From NCBI GenBank assembly GCA_003260075.1, contig QLIY01000402.1:50110-114109 (forward strand): DNA of 64,000 nucleotides, in the 5' to 3' direction. The notes under the pieces were generated by a model. It saw only the letters and a program-made list of their open reading frames with translations. It had not been told where the DNA came from and made no database searches. Source of the DNA: Phallusia mammillata (Eukaryota; Chordata; Ascidiacea; Phlebobranchia; Ascidiidae). The stretch's first letter is position 1, and each line of letters starts with the position of its first letter. The position numbers and the translations under genes are program-made. Positions 14,201 through 25,107 of this stretch are shown piece after piece.

Positions 14201-17200
14201 TTTACTACTGAATAGTTGCTAAGCACCAATTTCCTTCAGCGGCTACCAAAGCACAATTAAAAACACTGTAGCATAATATTCATGTGTGAAATGCTAAGAA
14301 TGCAGCTTGGCAGAGGGTGGAAGTCACGTTCATGCAGCCCTTGCAACATGACAATGTGTTATTTCCTCCTTTTTGCCAACTATTGTTCACTTACAATAGT
14401 TACTTAAAATCCCCAAAGCCCCAAGTTGCTACTTTCTTTTGTTCTGCAAAAGTTCAAATAAAATAAGTAAATAATTAATACTTTGTTTGTCAAACCATTT
14501 CTGCCACATTTGTATTGAGGTAAACTTATGAATTTATTGTTGTCAAAGACATATAAATTCGCAAAAAAATAAATAAATAATTTTATTAAATATATATAGA
14601 TAATAATGCAGAATTAAAAAATTGGCCGAAACTATTTGCACAATTTACAACAACCAATGTTATGACGTTCATGATAGTTTTTGATCAATGAGTTGCTAAG
14701 CAATGACTCAATTTAGTCGCCTGTAGTACAATTACAGTGCTTGTTTTGTTATTCATAGCTGACTGATTTGCTTTCAGACTTTGCAAAGAGCATGTTGCTC
14801 AGAATAGGTCATTTAAATGTTATTTTGCATTTGAGAATATGGTATTTGCAATGCTATTTGTTAACTACACTAACAATTGAATTAAGAATGCAGGCTTTTA
14901 GGTTTACATTATTCGTTAAAAATGTTTTTTGGTCTGTTTTGTGCAGTTACATATTGTTGTGGTACCTTTTTTGATAAAACTCATTATTTTTGTTTTTTCA
15001 TTCATTTTGTTTTGGCCTCTGCTCATGTGTTCTTGATATGTATATGGCAACAAAACAAACTACTTTTTGCACAGTCTGTTGATGCAAGTACAAGTATATT
15101 AATGAGCATTTTATAGTTTGATTCCCCATTTTACAGCCCCAATTTTGTTGTTTCACATGTAGTACCAAACAAAAGACAGGATATTGTGTACAGCAATTAC
15201 AATTGTTAAACTTTAATCACATTGACTGAAAATGGGCTAAAAATGTGGATTTGTGAAGGTTGATAAAGAGATGTTTTTCTGCGAAGAAAGTATTAACTGC
15301 TATGTTTAAAGTTTTTTTTTAATTTTTTGCAGGAACCAGAGTATTTCTGAGTGTTGCTGCAGATCTTGTTGTGCAAGAAATCCAGGAACCTGTTCGATTT
15401 CTGATTGAAACCAAAGCCCGTGTTTTTCCACAAACTGAAAAGTTTTGGTATTTTGGCAAGAAAATCCTGCATGAGAATTTCTTCTTGCGACTGAATGAGG
15501 TATTGTGCTGTTAATCAAGTTTTAGTCATTAAATTGTGAAAAGTTTTCACTTGTGTGTATGTTGAACTGATTTAGTGTTGCATATGACCAATATCGTGTA
15601 ATATAGCACACAAAAGAACGGTGCATTGATTAAACTACCATAGTGTATTGCTTTTTTGGTCTTTCAATACCAATCCGCAAAACTTGTGGTTGTCATTGTT
15701 TTAATGGCTTGTGGCCATTTTGAACCTGCTCACCAATAATAATGTAGAATCCTGTGCATTACAAAGGAATTAAGGTCAGGACACAAAGGACTGTTGCTAA
15801 CTTTACACTATCTATAGAATACTGAAGGAGATATTTCAAGTGTGTGTCTTTTGCTTCTGTTTATTGGTGGGTGTTACTAGTTTGTGGGGGGGGGGCCAAT
15901 ACCAATCCGAAAAACTTGTGGTTGTCAATGTTTTAATGGCTTGTGGCCAATTTGAATTAATTTTCAAAACTCATACCCCTGCTCACCAATAATAATGTAG
16001 AATTCTGTGCGTTACAAAGGAATTAAGGTCAGGTCACAAAGGTCTGTTGCTAACTTTACACTATAGAATACTGAAGGAGATATTTTAAGTGTGTGTCTTT
16101 TGCTTCTGTTTATTGGTGGGTGTTACTAGTTTGTGGGGGGGGGGCATTTTGTGCTTGATTGTTTCCAGTTGCCGAGTCAGAAGGTGAGCAAGAAGATGTT
16201 CGAAGTCGTGAGTGTACAGAGTGAAACATCCAGAATAAAGTGGACCTCATCCCCATCACATAGTTCACATCCACATCCGGAACATGCCCTCAGCTCCACA
16301 TGTCCCAAAGATGAAGAAGACGATGATGGTATGAATGGGGGGGGGGATAATACCAAACAAAAGACTGGATATTGTGTACAGCAATTACAATTGTTAAACT
16401 TTAATCATGTTGACTGAAAATAGGCTAAAAATGTGGATTTGTAAAGGTTGATAAAGAGATGTTTTTTTGCGAATAAAGTATTAACTGCTATGTTTAAAGT
16501 TTTTTTTAAATTTTTTGCAGGAACCAGAGTATTTCTGAGTGTTGCTGCAGATCTTGGGGGGGGGGGAGCTCCTGAAAAACAACCTACGTTACCCTTTTAT
16601 GGCAAAGCTGCTCAAAACAGTGTCCTTAACACCTCAATCTGTTTTTGAGAATACTGTACTTTCATTTCTTTTCACTTATATTTATTTTTGCAAAATGGAC
16701 TTATTTTGTGCTTGATTGTTTCCAGTTACCGAGTCAGAAGGTGAGCAAGAAAATGTTTGAAGTCGTAAGTGTACAGAGTGAAACATCCAGAATAAAGTGG
16801 ACTTCATCCCCATCACATAGTTCACATCCACATCCGGAACATGCTCTCAGCTCCACATGTCCCAAAGATGAAGAAGACGATGATGGTATGAATCACAAAA
16901 TTTGCTCCTGCTGTGCTCTTCAGTTTGTTTTGATTAAACCTACTTTTGTATTGGTCACTTTTTTGGTTATAACAACAGGAAAGTATTAACATTTGGTTAA
17001 TCCGGACCCGTTTGGACCAGAAAATTGTCAGGTTTAGGCGAAGATCCGGATTACCCGATGCCGATTAGTTAAGCCTTTCCACATTACAAATCATTTGTAC
17101 CTCAAGTTTTGTCCGAATTAGGCAAAGATCCGGATTAACCAAACGCAGTTTAACCGATATCTACAGTATTACAACAATTTAATAACTTGCTGATGTTCAA

Positions 17201-20200
17201 ATACGACACTATATCCTAACAGATACTGACGAACCCCTTCTAAGCGGTTCTGGAGAGGTAAATCGTGAATGTTCCGAGAGGGTTTTGTCCGATTGGGGTG
17301 ACGCTCTGTCCCGGTGGCATGCTGACCTGTCCAGGCGACCGGGGGGGGGGAAGTCTTAATTTGAGAACAACTTACAAAAATGATGTGGTAACTCTTCGTA
17401 ATGTTAAAATTCGTTTTTATTTCATTGTAAAAGCATATTAAATGAGACGTTTTTTTTTTTCATTTTACAACATTTAAGTTTTATAAAAGATTTTGCACGG
17501 GGGGGGGGCCAAATGCAGTTTAACCGATATCTACTGTATTACAACAATTTAATAACTTGCTGACGTTCAAATACGAAATTATATCCTAACAGATACTGAC
17601 GAACCCCTTCTAAGCGGTTCTGGAGAAGTGAATCGTGAATGTTCTGAGAGAGTTTTGTCCGACTGGGGTGACGCTCTGTCCCGGTGGCATGCTGACCTGT
17701 CGGGGGGGGGGAGGGGCGAGGTCTGGCAACTGCTGGCCGGTTGTCATGACAACGACGCCATGTTAGAGAAATATCGCAATCTCATTGTTAAGGTATGGAA
17801 AACCATGGGGCACACTTTCAGATTTTAGAAACTCACCGAAAGTTTTTTTTTGAAGTCTTAATTTGAGAACAACTTAAAAAAATGATGAGGTAACTCTTCG
17901 TAATGTTAAAATTCGTGTAGATTTGCTACAATTTTATTTCATTGTAAAAGCATATTAAATGAGACGTTTTTTTTTTCATTTTACAACATTTAAGTTTTAT
18001 AAAAGATTTTGCACGCTTTTATTCCTGATGGATAGTTTGATAAGGTTTTATTTGAAACCATATAATAAACTTACAGTTTTGTCTCATTTGCTTCCATTTT
18101 TGCACCAAGTTCGATGTACTTGGATTTTGTAATTCGAAAAAATTCCCTCCTTACACGTTTTTTTTTGTTTTACTGTTTGTAAAAGAACTATTTCGACCTT
18201 GACAATTTCCCCCCTTACCGCATCTTCTGATTGAAGTTAAATTATCCAACGTATTCTCTTGTAATACCCTTCGTCATTTCATTGCCAGGACTCCCCGCAA
18301 GAAAACATAATTCAGCGGGATATCCATCGCACATTTCCCGCGCACGACTTCTTCAAAGACACGGGAGGTTTAGGCCAGGATTCTCTCTACCGCATATCCA
18401 AAGCTTATTCTGTGTACGACCAAGAAGTCGGTTACTGCCAAGGTCTCTCATTTCTAGCCGCTGCCCTTCTTTTACACGTAAGTTAAGTTTCTTACTTAGT
18501 AGATTTGTACATACAGACGAGACCGTTTAATCGTATGAATCGTTTATGGAACGAAGTCCTAACGGTGGCCATTTGTTAACAGCATTATGCGTTTAAATGC
18601 ATAGAAATTGTAAATCATAGCCAACCACAGCCATTTGTTTGCCTGGTTAATCACATAAGAAACTTTTTAGGTTAATTGCATAAACACGTTTGGCAAGTTG
18701 GTTGTACTATTAGCCAAAGTTTTTGCTATTAGCCGGATTTACAAACTTGGGCATTAGTCTGTATAATATGCTAGATTCGGATCAGGCTTTTCACTTGGAC
18801 ACTTCAGTATATGTTGCTTTGCAAAAATTATACTTATATTTTCTAGATGCCTGAGGAGCAAGCTTTTTGTGTTCTCATTAAAATCATGTACGACTACAAG
18901 ATGCGGGATCTGTTCAAAAACGGCTTTGAAGCTTTACATACAAAGTTCTATCAGCTGGAACGAGCCATGGAGGTATTACCTTTTGTTAATCAGGCTTACA
19001 AATATGACCTCTTAGCTTTGAAACTAGCTTTGTGCTTTTAACTATTGTAATGTGATTTTAAATCTTTTCTGACGGGAACCGTATTGTTTTTTGTTTCGAG
19101 GAATTTTTATCGACAGTTATTTGCCAATGGCAGAAAGGCATTATTAATTAAACTGTTTTATTGTTTCTTGACTTGTACATTATGGCCACATAACTGAATT
19201 TAAAGGGTTTCATTTGGATTTGCTTACAAACACCACTATCTAAATCAAAATTCGTATTTTTGCAATACAATCTAAATAAAATAGGTTTTAAAAGTTTTCA
19301 TGAGTGATTGCATAAATCTGAGTATTAAATCGGTTTCTTGGCAACTGGCCAACTCTCAACGGCCCTATTTTCTGGAATCGGTTTAATCTTAAATCTTGAT
19401 TTTTTGCAGGATTTAATGCCCAGCCTGCACGACCATTTCAAGCAGCTAGCAATAGAGTGTCACATGTTTTCAAGCCAGTGGTTCTTAACTCTTTTCACTG
19501 CAAAGTTTCCGCTGAACATGGTATTCCAAGTGGTCGATATCTTTCTCAGCGAGGTATGGGAGTGTTGTGACAAAAAATCTTAATTTAACTAAAAAATGCT
19601 TTTTTAGTTGATTAAACATTTCTGCTTGCATACTTGCTTTTGGCGAATTTCATCAAACAAATGTTCTTTTTTTAAATGTTTCTTTTTCTTTTGTTTCTTT
19701 TTTTGAACCTTCAGCCTTGGAATCCGTTTTTTGTTTTGGAAAATTATACACAAGAAAATACCGAATATAACACTTAAGTTTTCAAGTAATAAAAGGGTCA
19801 ATACCTTGTAAAAAAAAGCTATTCAATGTCATAGCAAGGACACAGTGTTTTACTATTGCTTATACTTTGTTTCTATTCAGGGCGAACTGGTCGTTTTCCG
19901 TGTTGCACTTGGACTTCTGCTCTGTTGCCGTCAAGAACTTCTCACTCTTGACTTTGAAGGAGTACTCAAATATTTTAGAGTTCAGCTTCCCAAAAAATAT
20001 CGAAGCGACGACCAAACCAAATTACTTATACAAACCGCTGTTCAAGTTAAGGTAATGGCATAACGTACTTACTTTTTCGTGTGACGGCATAAAATCAATC
20101 TCATGACGTAAGAGATTAATTCCTTTTTTATTTTTTTATGTTACGTAATTTAAACAACTTTTGTGACGTCACATTTGGGTGTTGCTCGTTGTGACGTCAT

Positions 20201-21276
20201 ATTGGTTATGTTCCAGCACGACGTCATAACAAAATTTAGTTTTTATGTCATTAAATAATTACGGTTTCACCCAGTGTTTGATCGAGGAAGTTGTTTTTTA
20301 CGTCATTATGTAATGACGTGTTTGATTGACAGGTGAACTCAAAGAAGTTGAAAAGATATGAAAAAGATTATCAGGTTGTGAAAGAGAAGTTAGCATTGGA
20401 AGAAGATCCAATGATCAGAATTGAGGTAAGATGGAAAAAATTATTTGTGTGCGAATACTACAAAATAATACGTATTTCAAGTTATGTAATATTATTGTCT
20501 GATTGTATCTCATGTTAAACATTATGTTGGTATGATTACGTCATCACATGTATGACGTAAAACTAAATGAGCCAATGTATTTTTTCCTTTTCACAAAAAA
20601 TAGATTTAATCATAGTACGCCAGGCCATTCCCTCATGACAAGGCACAGACTAGGAAAATGTAGCCTGCGGTGGGATTCGAACCCACGACTGTAATCTTTC
20701 CGGTACTCGCGAGAATGCTTGGTGACCGGCTGACTCAATATAACGTCTTCAATAGGCCTGGTGTACTGTACCCGAAATTGCAAGCTTTTTTAGATTTGTG
20801 ACTGTTGGGTTAGTGGATTGCGTTTACCTTTTGGACTTGGTGCACTTTATAACTTTTTCGATTATTAAATGTTTCAACGTTTTTGTATGTTCAGCGTGGG
20901 GGGGGGGGGCATTGGAAGAAGATCCCATGATCAGAATTGAGGTAAGATGGAAAAACGAATTTGTCCATTTATCTGTAACATGCATGCGGATGAATACAAC
21001 AAAATAATAAAACATTTCAAGTTATGTAATAAAAACTGCTTATTTTCATGCTAGAATAAGGTGTTGGTAATATCACGACGTCATATTTGTATGACGTCAA
21101 AGTGATTTTTTTCCTCTTTAAAATAAAATGGTTTTTGATTTTGTCTGAAATGTACCAAAAATTGTTTTATTTTTTTATTTTATTTTTGTATTTCGGTTAC
21201 TTTGACTGTGATATATAGCGGGTTGCGTTTACTTTTTAAGCTTTGTCCTTGATTTTTTGTTCTATTGTCATTTTAT

Positions 21277-21339
<63 letters not shown>

Positions 21340-24300
21340 ACACCTGATGGACGCTAACATGCGACTTGAAATGGAAAACGATGATTTAGCTCAAGAACTT
21401 AACACCACAAAACTAACGCTCCACACACAGCTTGAAAAGGTAATGGCCTGTGTTTTTCTTAATTCGCCGCATTTTTGTGGTTTAGAATGTGTAATAAAGA
21501 GCAGAACCGGTTTTAAACTAAAATACACCACTCAAGCCGGATTTTTTTAACCATTCAAACGCACAAATAAATGTCAAAACGACTTATTATTGGCACGAAA
21601 AAAAGGTTTAAAAAACACTATCTGTCAAAAATAATTCCTTGCAGTAGAACTATTTGATATTATATTGCGTGTGTTGACCTTTTGACCTCCAGACCATGCA
21701 ACATGCCGACGACCTTCAACGTGACCTTCAAACAGCGGTCGAGGATTTGCGTGCCACGAGGGAAAGTGTAGCGGAGTTGACAGATGAAAATCAGAGGCTA
21801 TTAGTTGAAACAAAACAGGTCGGTACTGGAATTTACACCACAAGATTATTTTAACAGCTGCATGGCATTTAAACCTACAGAAAACACGTTGGCTATTTAT
21901 AAGCCTCTTTTTCTAACATGTTGTCTTTGTGTGCCACACATAATAGATAGGTATTTGAAATACATAACGTTAACTTTTTGACCTCGGGTAACCCAACGGT
22001 TAAGCTACTGGTATTTCAACGTAAAGTTTTTATTATGACCAGTAAGGTCTCATTAGTGCAGCTGGTTACAAAATATGCCGTATAGACTAGTGCAGTCATA
22101 TAATTTGTATTGGACATTTCCACAAAAACACTTGTTTATTTAATCCTGCTTATTTTTTACACATAATTAACACATTCTCTTTTGAACTGCATGACACTTG
22201 GTACAAAGGGCATGAACTTGAAGATATGGTTAAGAACTAAAATGACAGAAAAGTCAGCAAAATAAAATCTGTCATCGAAATAAAAGTCATCTTATAGCAT
22301 AGACATATAAGCTGTTGCTGCCAGACATAATATCAACTTTATATTCTAGCAATTTTATTTTGCACTGGTGTTTCGACGTCCTATACAGGTCGCCTTCGTC
22401 GGTGTAAATAACACCGAATGTGAGTAGTGCAGTGCACGATAAACATAATGATTAAACGGAAGCACGTCACAAGTGGTTTATAGAAGTTTTGAAAACTTGC
22501 CAATACTGTAAAAAAATATCGAGACCAACCTGTTGTAGTCTTGTATGTGTCTAAAACAGTGATTGTCAACACAATGTAAACATTCCCTGGTGGGGGGGGG
22601 GGTACAGGTCGCCTTCGTCGGTGTAAATAACACTGAATGTGAGTAGTGCAGTGCACGATAAACATAATGATTAAACGCAAGCACGTCACAAGTGGTTTAT
22701 AGACGTTTTGAAAACTTACCGATACTTGAGTAAAAAAATATCGAGACCAACCTGTTGTAGTCTTCTATGTGTCTAAAACAGTGATTGTCAACACAATGTA
22801 AACATTCCCTGGTGTTTTAGGACTTCATGACGAAATACTGGTGTGCATGACAACGTTTCAAAGTTCATGTTTTTGTTATTGGTAATGAAGAGCATCCTTG
22901 CCCACTGCAATAAAGTTAAAAATTGACATTCTTTGAACATCTTTTTTTTTTAATGTTTAACTGCGAAGTGCCACAGACGGAAATTTTAGTTCTTTAATTC
23001 TCCGTATGGTTAACAAGGTTGAGGTCCACTGGGGGGGGGGGGTACTAACTTTTGTTTTGCTAAAACACTTTTGTTATGTACATAGAATGACAATAGAATG
23101 TAAAAAAGAAGACAATGGAATGTAGTGTAAAGATTCTTGCTTCGAAACAGGGGGGGGGGGGTCTAAATGTATATTTTCAGGTACTGTAACAAAAGTTCGA
23201 TTTTTTGCTCAGGTCAAGGAGATGTGCCGCCGCGAGATGGCGCGCCAGGACGAGGAGCTGACCGCCAAATCGAATATCATCAGTGATTATAAAACTATTT
23301 GCTCCCAGTTGAGCCAACGCATTGAGGATATACAGAATATGCACAAAGAGGAAGTTGAGAGAGTGAGAAAGGTAAATAGAGGGAAATTATAGACAGACTA
23401 TCTGCAATCATTCTAGCTTGGCCACGTTGTGTTCAACTGATAGTACTAACTTTTGTTTTGCTAAAACACTTTTGTCATGTACATAGAATGACAATAGAAT
23501 GTAAAAAGAAGACAATGGAATGTAGTGTAAAGATTCTTGCTTCGAAACAGTTAAATGTTTAGACTTGTTAGAAGATGAAAATATTTTCGTAAACGTGTAA
23601 AATTAGTGTTGAATTGCATAAAAGGTTTCGAATTTTAATAAAGATTTGATTAAATTGACAAATGATTGTGGTAAAAAATTCTTTGAACACCAGTAGATAT
23701 TGTATATGATGCCTTCTTAACGATTCGCACATAATAGTTGATTAAAAAGAGCATTTAATTCGTACTTTCCACAGTTAATTACGCTGTTTTAATATTTGGG
23801 GGGGGGGCTGACAAATGATTGTGGTAAAAAATTCTTTGAACACCAGTAGATATTTTATATGATGCCTTCTTAACGATTCGCACATAATAGTTGATTAAAA
23901 AAAGCATTTAATTCGTACTTTCCACAGTTAATTACGCTGTTTTAATATTTTTTTTAGGAGCAACTTGTCAACGGTGGTCAGTCAAGCGAATCGAGCGTGG
24001 GCAATGATGCAGAACGGAGATCACGTGAGGAAAAAGAGCGACTGCAAAAGCAGATAAGAGATCTTGAGTTGGAACTCGCACAAACAAAACTTAAACTGGT
24101 TGAATCTGAATGCAAAGTACAGGTAAAAGCACAGGCTGCTCACAAAATACGAACACTTAGAAATGGACATGCAAACGAACGTCCTTTGTCTATAATTATA
24201 GTAAACCTTGGTTAATCCGGACCCGTTTGGACCAAAAAATTGTTCGGATTAGGCGAAGATCTGGATTTACCGATGTCGATTAGTTCAAGCCTTACCACAT

Positions 24301-25107
24301 TACAAATCATTTGTTCCTCGAGTTTTGTCTAAATTAGGCTAAGATTTGGATAAATCGAGGTTTACTGTAATATAGAACCGGCGATCGACAGGCATACCAC
24401 TAAACCTGCGCAGTTACTTTAACGTTTCGCCAGCCCCAGAAAAGTTTCTATCATGGATTCGAATCCCATCGCAGACTAGGGTTTTCTAAGCTACGCTCTG
24501 TCGCCTGGAGATGCTTTGGAAACTTCTTTTTGTGAACCTGGTTTTGCTAACCTGCGAAATAGTTGTTATGCATAGGGGGCGACTTTGCAATTCCAGATAC
24601 GGCATTTTGTATATTTGCTCAGTTTTCAAAACGTAAAATTCATNGCAGTTACTTTAACGTTTCGCCAGCCCCAGAAAAGTTTCTATCATGGATTCGAATC
24701 CTATCGCAGACTAGGGTTTTCTAAGCTACGCTCTGTCGCCTGGAGATGCTTTGGAAACTTCTTTTTGTGAACCTGGTTTTGCTAACCTGCGAAATAGTTG
24801 TTATGCATAGGGGGCGACTTTGCAATTCCAGGTACGGCATTTTGTATATTTGCTCAGTTTTTAAAACGTAAAATTCATTGCACAGGACGTGGAGCATCAG
24901 ATGTCATCTGTGTCAAAAGAACTTCACGCAACCAAAAACACGTGGTTCCAAAAAACTTTGTCCAGTCTTACTACAAGAAAGTCTGAGAGCAGCACGAGTG
25001 GTGGAGGGACAGCCCCTCTTCCGTCTCCTACGTCACAATCGAATCCCTTTGTGTCGTCACGAGCACCTGGAGACCTGACTTTCACTAAACGTCAGACGGT
25101 GACGTAA
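8236..25107 (+). CDS. RABGAP1: Rab GTPase-activating protein RABGAP1 (PTB-TBC)
   Basis: Phase-consistent exons: 8236-8322, 8501-8591, 9352-9411, 9909-10161, 10889-11063, 11709-11806, 11955-12086, 12467-12604, 13422-13600, 15333-15499, 16726-16885, 17593-17792, 18289-18477, 18847-18972, 19410-19553, 19881-20051, 20333-20425, about 21339-21439, 21693-21818, 23213-23371, 23958-24122, 24886-25107. The ATG is followed by an acidic, Ser-rich leader like vertebrate RABGAP1. Order: PTB domain, kinesin-like domain, TBC domain and C-terminal coiled coil, matching the roughly 1,070-aa vertebrate protein. TBC proteins speed GTP hydrolysis by Rabs, supplying an Arg and a Gln finger; both are present. The protein should act on endosome/Golgi membranes and microtubules. 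Two exons (17593-17792 and the one ending 21439) are interrupted by G runs and lack conserved codons. Several exons have truncated second copies that look like haplotype artefacts. RABGAP1 and RABGAP1L are vertebrate paralogues, so this is probably their single pre-duplication counterpart. Confidence 0.93.
9216..9296. repeat. Three-unit ~26-bp tandem repeat
   Basis: Three copies of a unit reading roughly ATCTTTAACATTTACCACAC plus AAGCT, in RABGAP1 intron 3. A simple minisatellite with no sign of function. Confidence 0.7.
9909..11806 (+). other. RABGAP1: RABGAP1 PTB-domain exons
   Basis: Exons 9909-10161, 10889-11063 and 11709-11806. The translation runs from ILFNGVYYLGCASVNAPRSE, a typical PTB first strand, through an IEIVLSIPSR strand and CHVFRCDVPEA to the helix KVLYSFELAFRSIPKSP. 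PTB domains bind NPxY-type peptides or lipids. In RABGAP1 this domain recruits cargo adaptors. Confidence 0.88.
11395..11660. repeat. Direct duplication across 10-G run (11511-11520)
   Basis: 11395-11510 is repeated at about 11528-11660 with small indels (an extra TATAT, a CTGCC insertion). The copies are joined by ten Gs. This is a RABGAP1 intron; read as two haplotypes placed in tandem. Confidence 0.8.
12722..13068. mobile_element. hAT-like MITE (347 bp) in RABGAP1 intron
   Basis: Perfect 8-bp target duplication CAGGCACT at 12714-12721 and 13069-13076. The termini are weakly inverted (ATGGATGAGC against the complement of CTAGGGATGTGC). The interior is GC-richer than its surroundings, with repeated CGAGC motifs, and has no transposase. 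Confidence 0.78.
13940..14180. repeat. Three-unit ~95-bp degenerate tandem repeat
   Basis: Three blocks each begin near TTATAGCTGAAAT or a variant and continue through a GGGTTACT-type motif and T-rich ATTTATT sequence (about 13943, 14032 and 14128). They lie in the 1.7-kb intron before exon 10 of RABGAP1. Confidence 0.55.
15162..16555. repeat. Displaced second copy of an exon-bearing segment
   Basis: 15162-15370 (intron end plus the start of exon 15333-15499) recurs at 16347-16555 with about 95 percent identity. The second copy is cut by a G run at 16556-16566 after only 35 exon bases, with another run at 16337-16346 on its left. The copied exon start is not a usable exon. Confidence 0.8.
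15650..16134. repeat. Direct duplication across 10-G run (15886-15895)
   Basis: 15650-15885 and 15896-16134 are near-identical (for example CCAATCCG...AACTTGTGGTTGTCA and the shared end TGGTGGGTGTTACTAGTTTG). Another ten Gs follow at 16135-16144. Intronic in RABGAP1. Confidence 0.85.
16145..16885. repeat. Two copies of one RABGAP1 exon (16169-16328, 16726-16885)
   Basis: Both 160-bp copies have an acceptor TTTCCAG, a donor GATG|GTATGA and the same reading frame. They differ by a few mostly silent bases. The first is bracketed by G runs (16135-16144 and 16337-16346). They are allelic copies of one exon, not alternative exons; I used the second in the gene model. Confidence 0.8.
16987..17147. 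mobile_element. pogo/Tigger-like MITE in RABGAP1 intron
   Basis: Inverted ends TTTGGTTAATCCGGA at both sides, with an internal body shared with 24199-24367 and 43493-43788 (CCCGTTTGGACC, CCGATTAGTT, CACATTACAAATCATTTGTA, GTTTTGTCCGAATTA). This is the most degenerate of the three copies at its ends. It lies about 75 bp upstream of an exon acceptor. Confidence 0.7.
17135..17701. repeat. Duplicated intron/exon segment, both copies cut by G runs
   Basis: 17135-17340 recurs at 17509-17701, with the acceptor and the start of the TBC-entry exon (17223- and 17593-). Copy 1 reads HADLSRRP before ten Gs (17341-17350); copy 2 reads HADLS before ten Gs (17702-17711). The codons that should follow, up to the TBC motif GEVWQLLAGCH, are partly missing. 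Confidence 0.85.
17351..18015. repeat. Duplicated intron segment after TBC-entry exon
   Basis: 17351-17498 (AAGTCTTAATTTGAGAACAA to TTTTGCACG) recurs at 17852-18015. Copy 1 is bounded on both sides by ten-G runs (17341-17350 and 17499-17508). The copies are out of natural order, consistent with scrambled short contigs. Confidence 0.85.
17593..20051 (+). other. RABGAP1: RABGAP1 TBC (RabGAP catalytic) domain exons
   Basis: Exons 17593-17792, 18289-18477, 18847-18972, 19410-19553 and 19881-20051. The domain enters with EVWQLLAGCHDND. The arginine finger is the R of IQRDIHRTFPAHD (codon 18328-18330). The glutamine finger is the Q of VGYCQGLSF (codon 18439-18441). MPEEQAFCVLIKIM, SQWFLTLFTAKFPL and FEGVLKYFRVQLPKKYR follow in standard TBC order. 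Both fingers are intact, so the enzyme should be active. About 20 codons before EVWQLL are lost in the 17702-17711 G run. Confidence 0.92.
20393..21032. repeat. Partial duplicate of a RABGAP1 exon after a G run (20898-20909)
   Basis: 20393-20493 (end of exon 20333-20425 plus donor) recurs at 20909-21032. The second copy lacks the exon's 5' part, lost in the G run, and carries extra intronic sequence. Confidence 0.8.
20630..20745 (-). repeat. tRNA-derived SINE (minus strand)
   Basis: The reverse strand reads a tRNA-like 3' half with a perfect B box GGTTCGAATCC, followed by CACCGCAGGCTA and a family-specific tail. The same tail motif (CCCATCGCAG, then CTAG) follows the B box at about 24460 and 57850. 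The A-box half is degenerate, so it is not a functional tRNA. Confidence 0.7.
21279..21338. other. 60-bp poly-G block inside a coding exon
   Basis: Exactly 60 Gs directly before the codons for HLMDANMRLEMENDD. In the family the coding sequence upstream of this point is ERENRRLQEANMRL-like, so the block has replaced the exon's 5' end and its acceptor. It is best read as a gap filled with G rather than a polyglycine tract. Confidence 0.85.
22378..22815. repeat. Direct duplication across 11-G run (22592-22602)
   Basis: 22384-22591 and 22603-22815 match over about 205 bp (CAGGTCGCCTTCGTCGGTGT through CACAATGTAAACATTCCCTGG). RABGAP1 intron. Confidence 0.85.
23031..23550. repeat. Orphan duplicate between two G runs
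   Basis: 23043-23150 is enclosed by G runs at 23031-23042 and 23151-23161. It repeats 23442-23550 (TACTAACTTTTGTTTTGCTA to TTCGAAACAG), which lies downstream of exon 23213-23371. A misplaced haplotype fragment. Confidence 0.85.
23658..23950. repeat. Direct duplication across 10-G run (23798-23807)
   Basis: 23658-23797 and 23808-23950 are near-identical (CTGACAAATGATTGTGGT-type start, TTACGCTGTTTTAATATTT end). They sit just upstream of exon 23958-24122, so only the second copy connects to the acceptor. Confidence 0.85.
24199..24367. mobile_element. pogo/Tigger-like MITE (169 bp)
   Basis: Ends TAGTAAACCTTGGTTAATCC and ...GAGGTTTACTG form inverted repeats, flanked by TA at 24197-24198 and 24368-24369. 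The TA duplication and CAGTAAACCTC-type ends fit Tc1/mariner-pogo elements. No transposase. In the last-but-one RABGAP1 intron. Confidence 0.75.
24380..24885. repeat. SINE-bearing direct duplication joined by a single N
   Basis: 24394-24643 recurs at 24645-24885 with very few differences, joined by one n at 24644. Each copy contains a tRNA-derived SINE segment with B box GGATTCGAATCCCATCGCAG. Copy 1 stops just before the final exon; copy 2 continues into exon 24886-25107. This shows the same tandem-haplotype artefact with an N join. Confidence 0.85.

Larger units (their letters stand above)
11955..16885 (+). other. RABGAP1: RABGAP1 kinesin-like domain exons
   Basis: Exons 11955-12086, 12467-12604, 13422-13600, 15333-15499 and 16726-16885 encode IYGFTVSLEIKEDDGKGGY, CFKFRRNLEKKVIVTVTQ, LLLTPGRNVKQSDMHLLDM and VVGTWDPTHQHFALLN. 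They end with a Ser/His-rich stretch and an acidic KDEEDDD tail. This matches the region between PTB and TBC in RABGAP1 that resembles a kinesin-associated domain. Confidence 0.75.
20164..21099. promoter_or_regulatory. TGACGTCA palindrome cluster (CRE-like) in introns
   Basis: Perfect TGACGTCA at 20164-20171, 20192-20199 and 21092-21099, with near matches between (TGACGTAA, ACGACGTCAT, ACGTCATTATGTAATGACGT). The octamer is the consensus for CREB/ATF and related bZIP dimers. Whether these are functional sites or repeat-derived is unknown. Confidence 0.4.
20333..25107 (+). other. RABGAP1: RABGAP1 C-terminal coiled-coil exons
   Basis: Exons 20333-20425, about 21339-21439, 21693-21818, 23213-23371, 23958-24122 and 24886-25107 encode heptad-rich, charged helices: MRLEMENDDLAQELNTTKL, VKEMCRREMARQDEEL, IRDLELELAQTKLKLVESEC. 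The Ser/Thr-rich tail contains TWFQKTLSSL. These align in order with the vertebrate RABGAP1 C terminus. The stop TAA is at 25105-25107. Confidence 0.9.

Noticed and set aside
16169-17792. Duplicated RABGAP1 exons as mutually exclusive exons
   Set aside because: The copies are bracketed by G runs, differ mostly silently, and one of each pair is truncated. This fits misassembled alleles rather than regulated splicing.
19478-19505. CAGTGGTTCTTAACTC resembling a hAT terminal repeat
   Set aside because: It is coding sequence for the conserved TBC motif SQWFLTLFTA. No partner end or target duplication is present.
21257-21550. Open frame encoding a polyglycine stretch followed by a coiled-coil segment
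   Set aside because: The glycines come from the 60-G block. The downstream part is the RABGAP1 exon ending at 21439, and intron sequence precedes the block.
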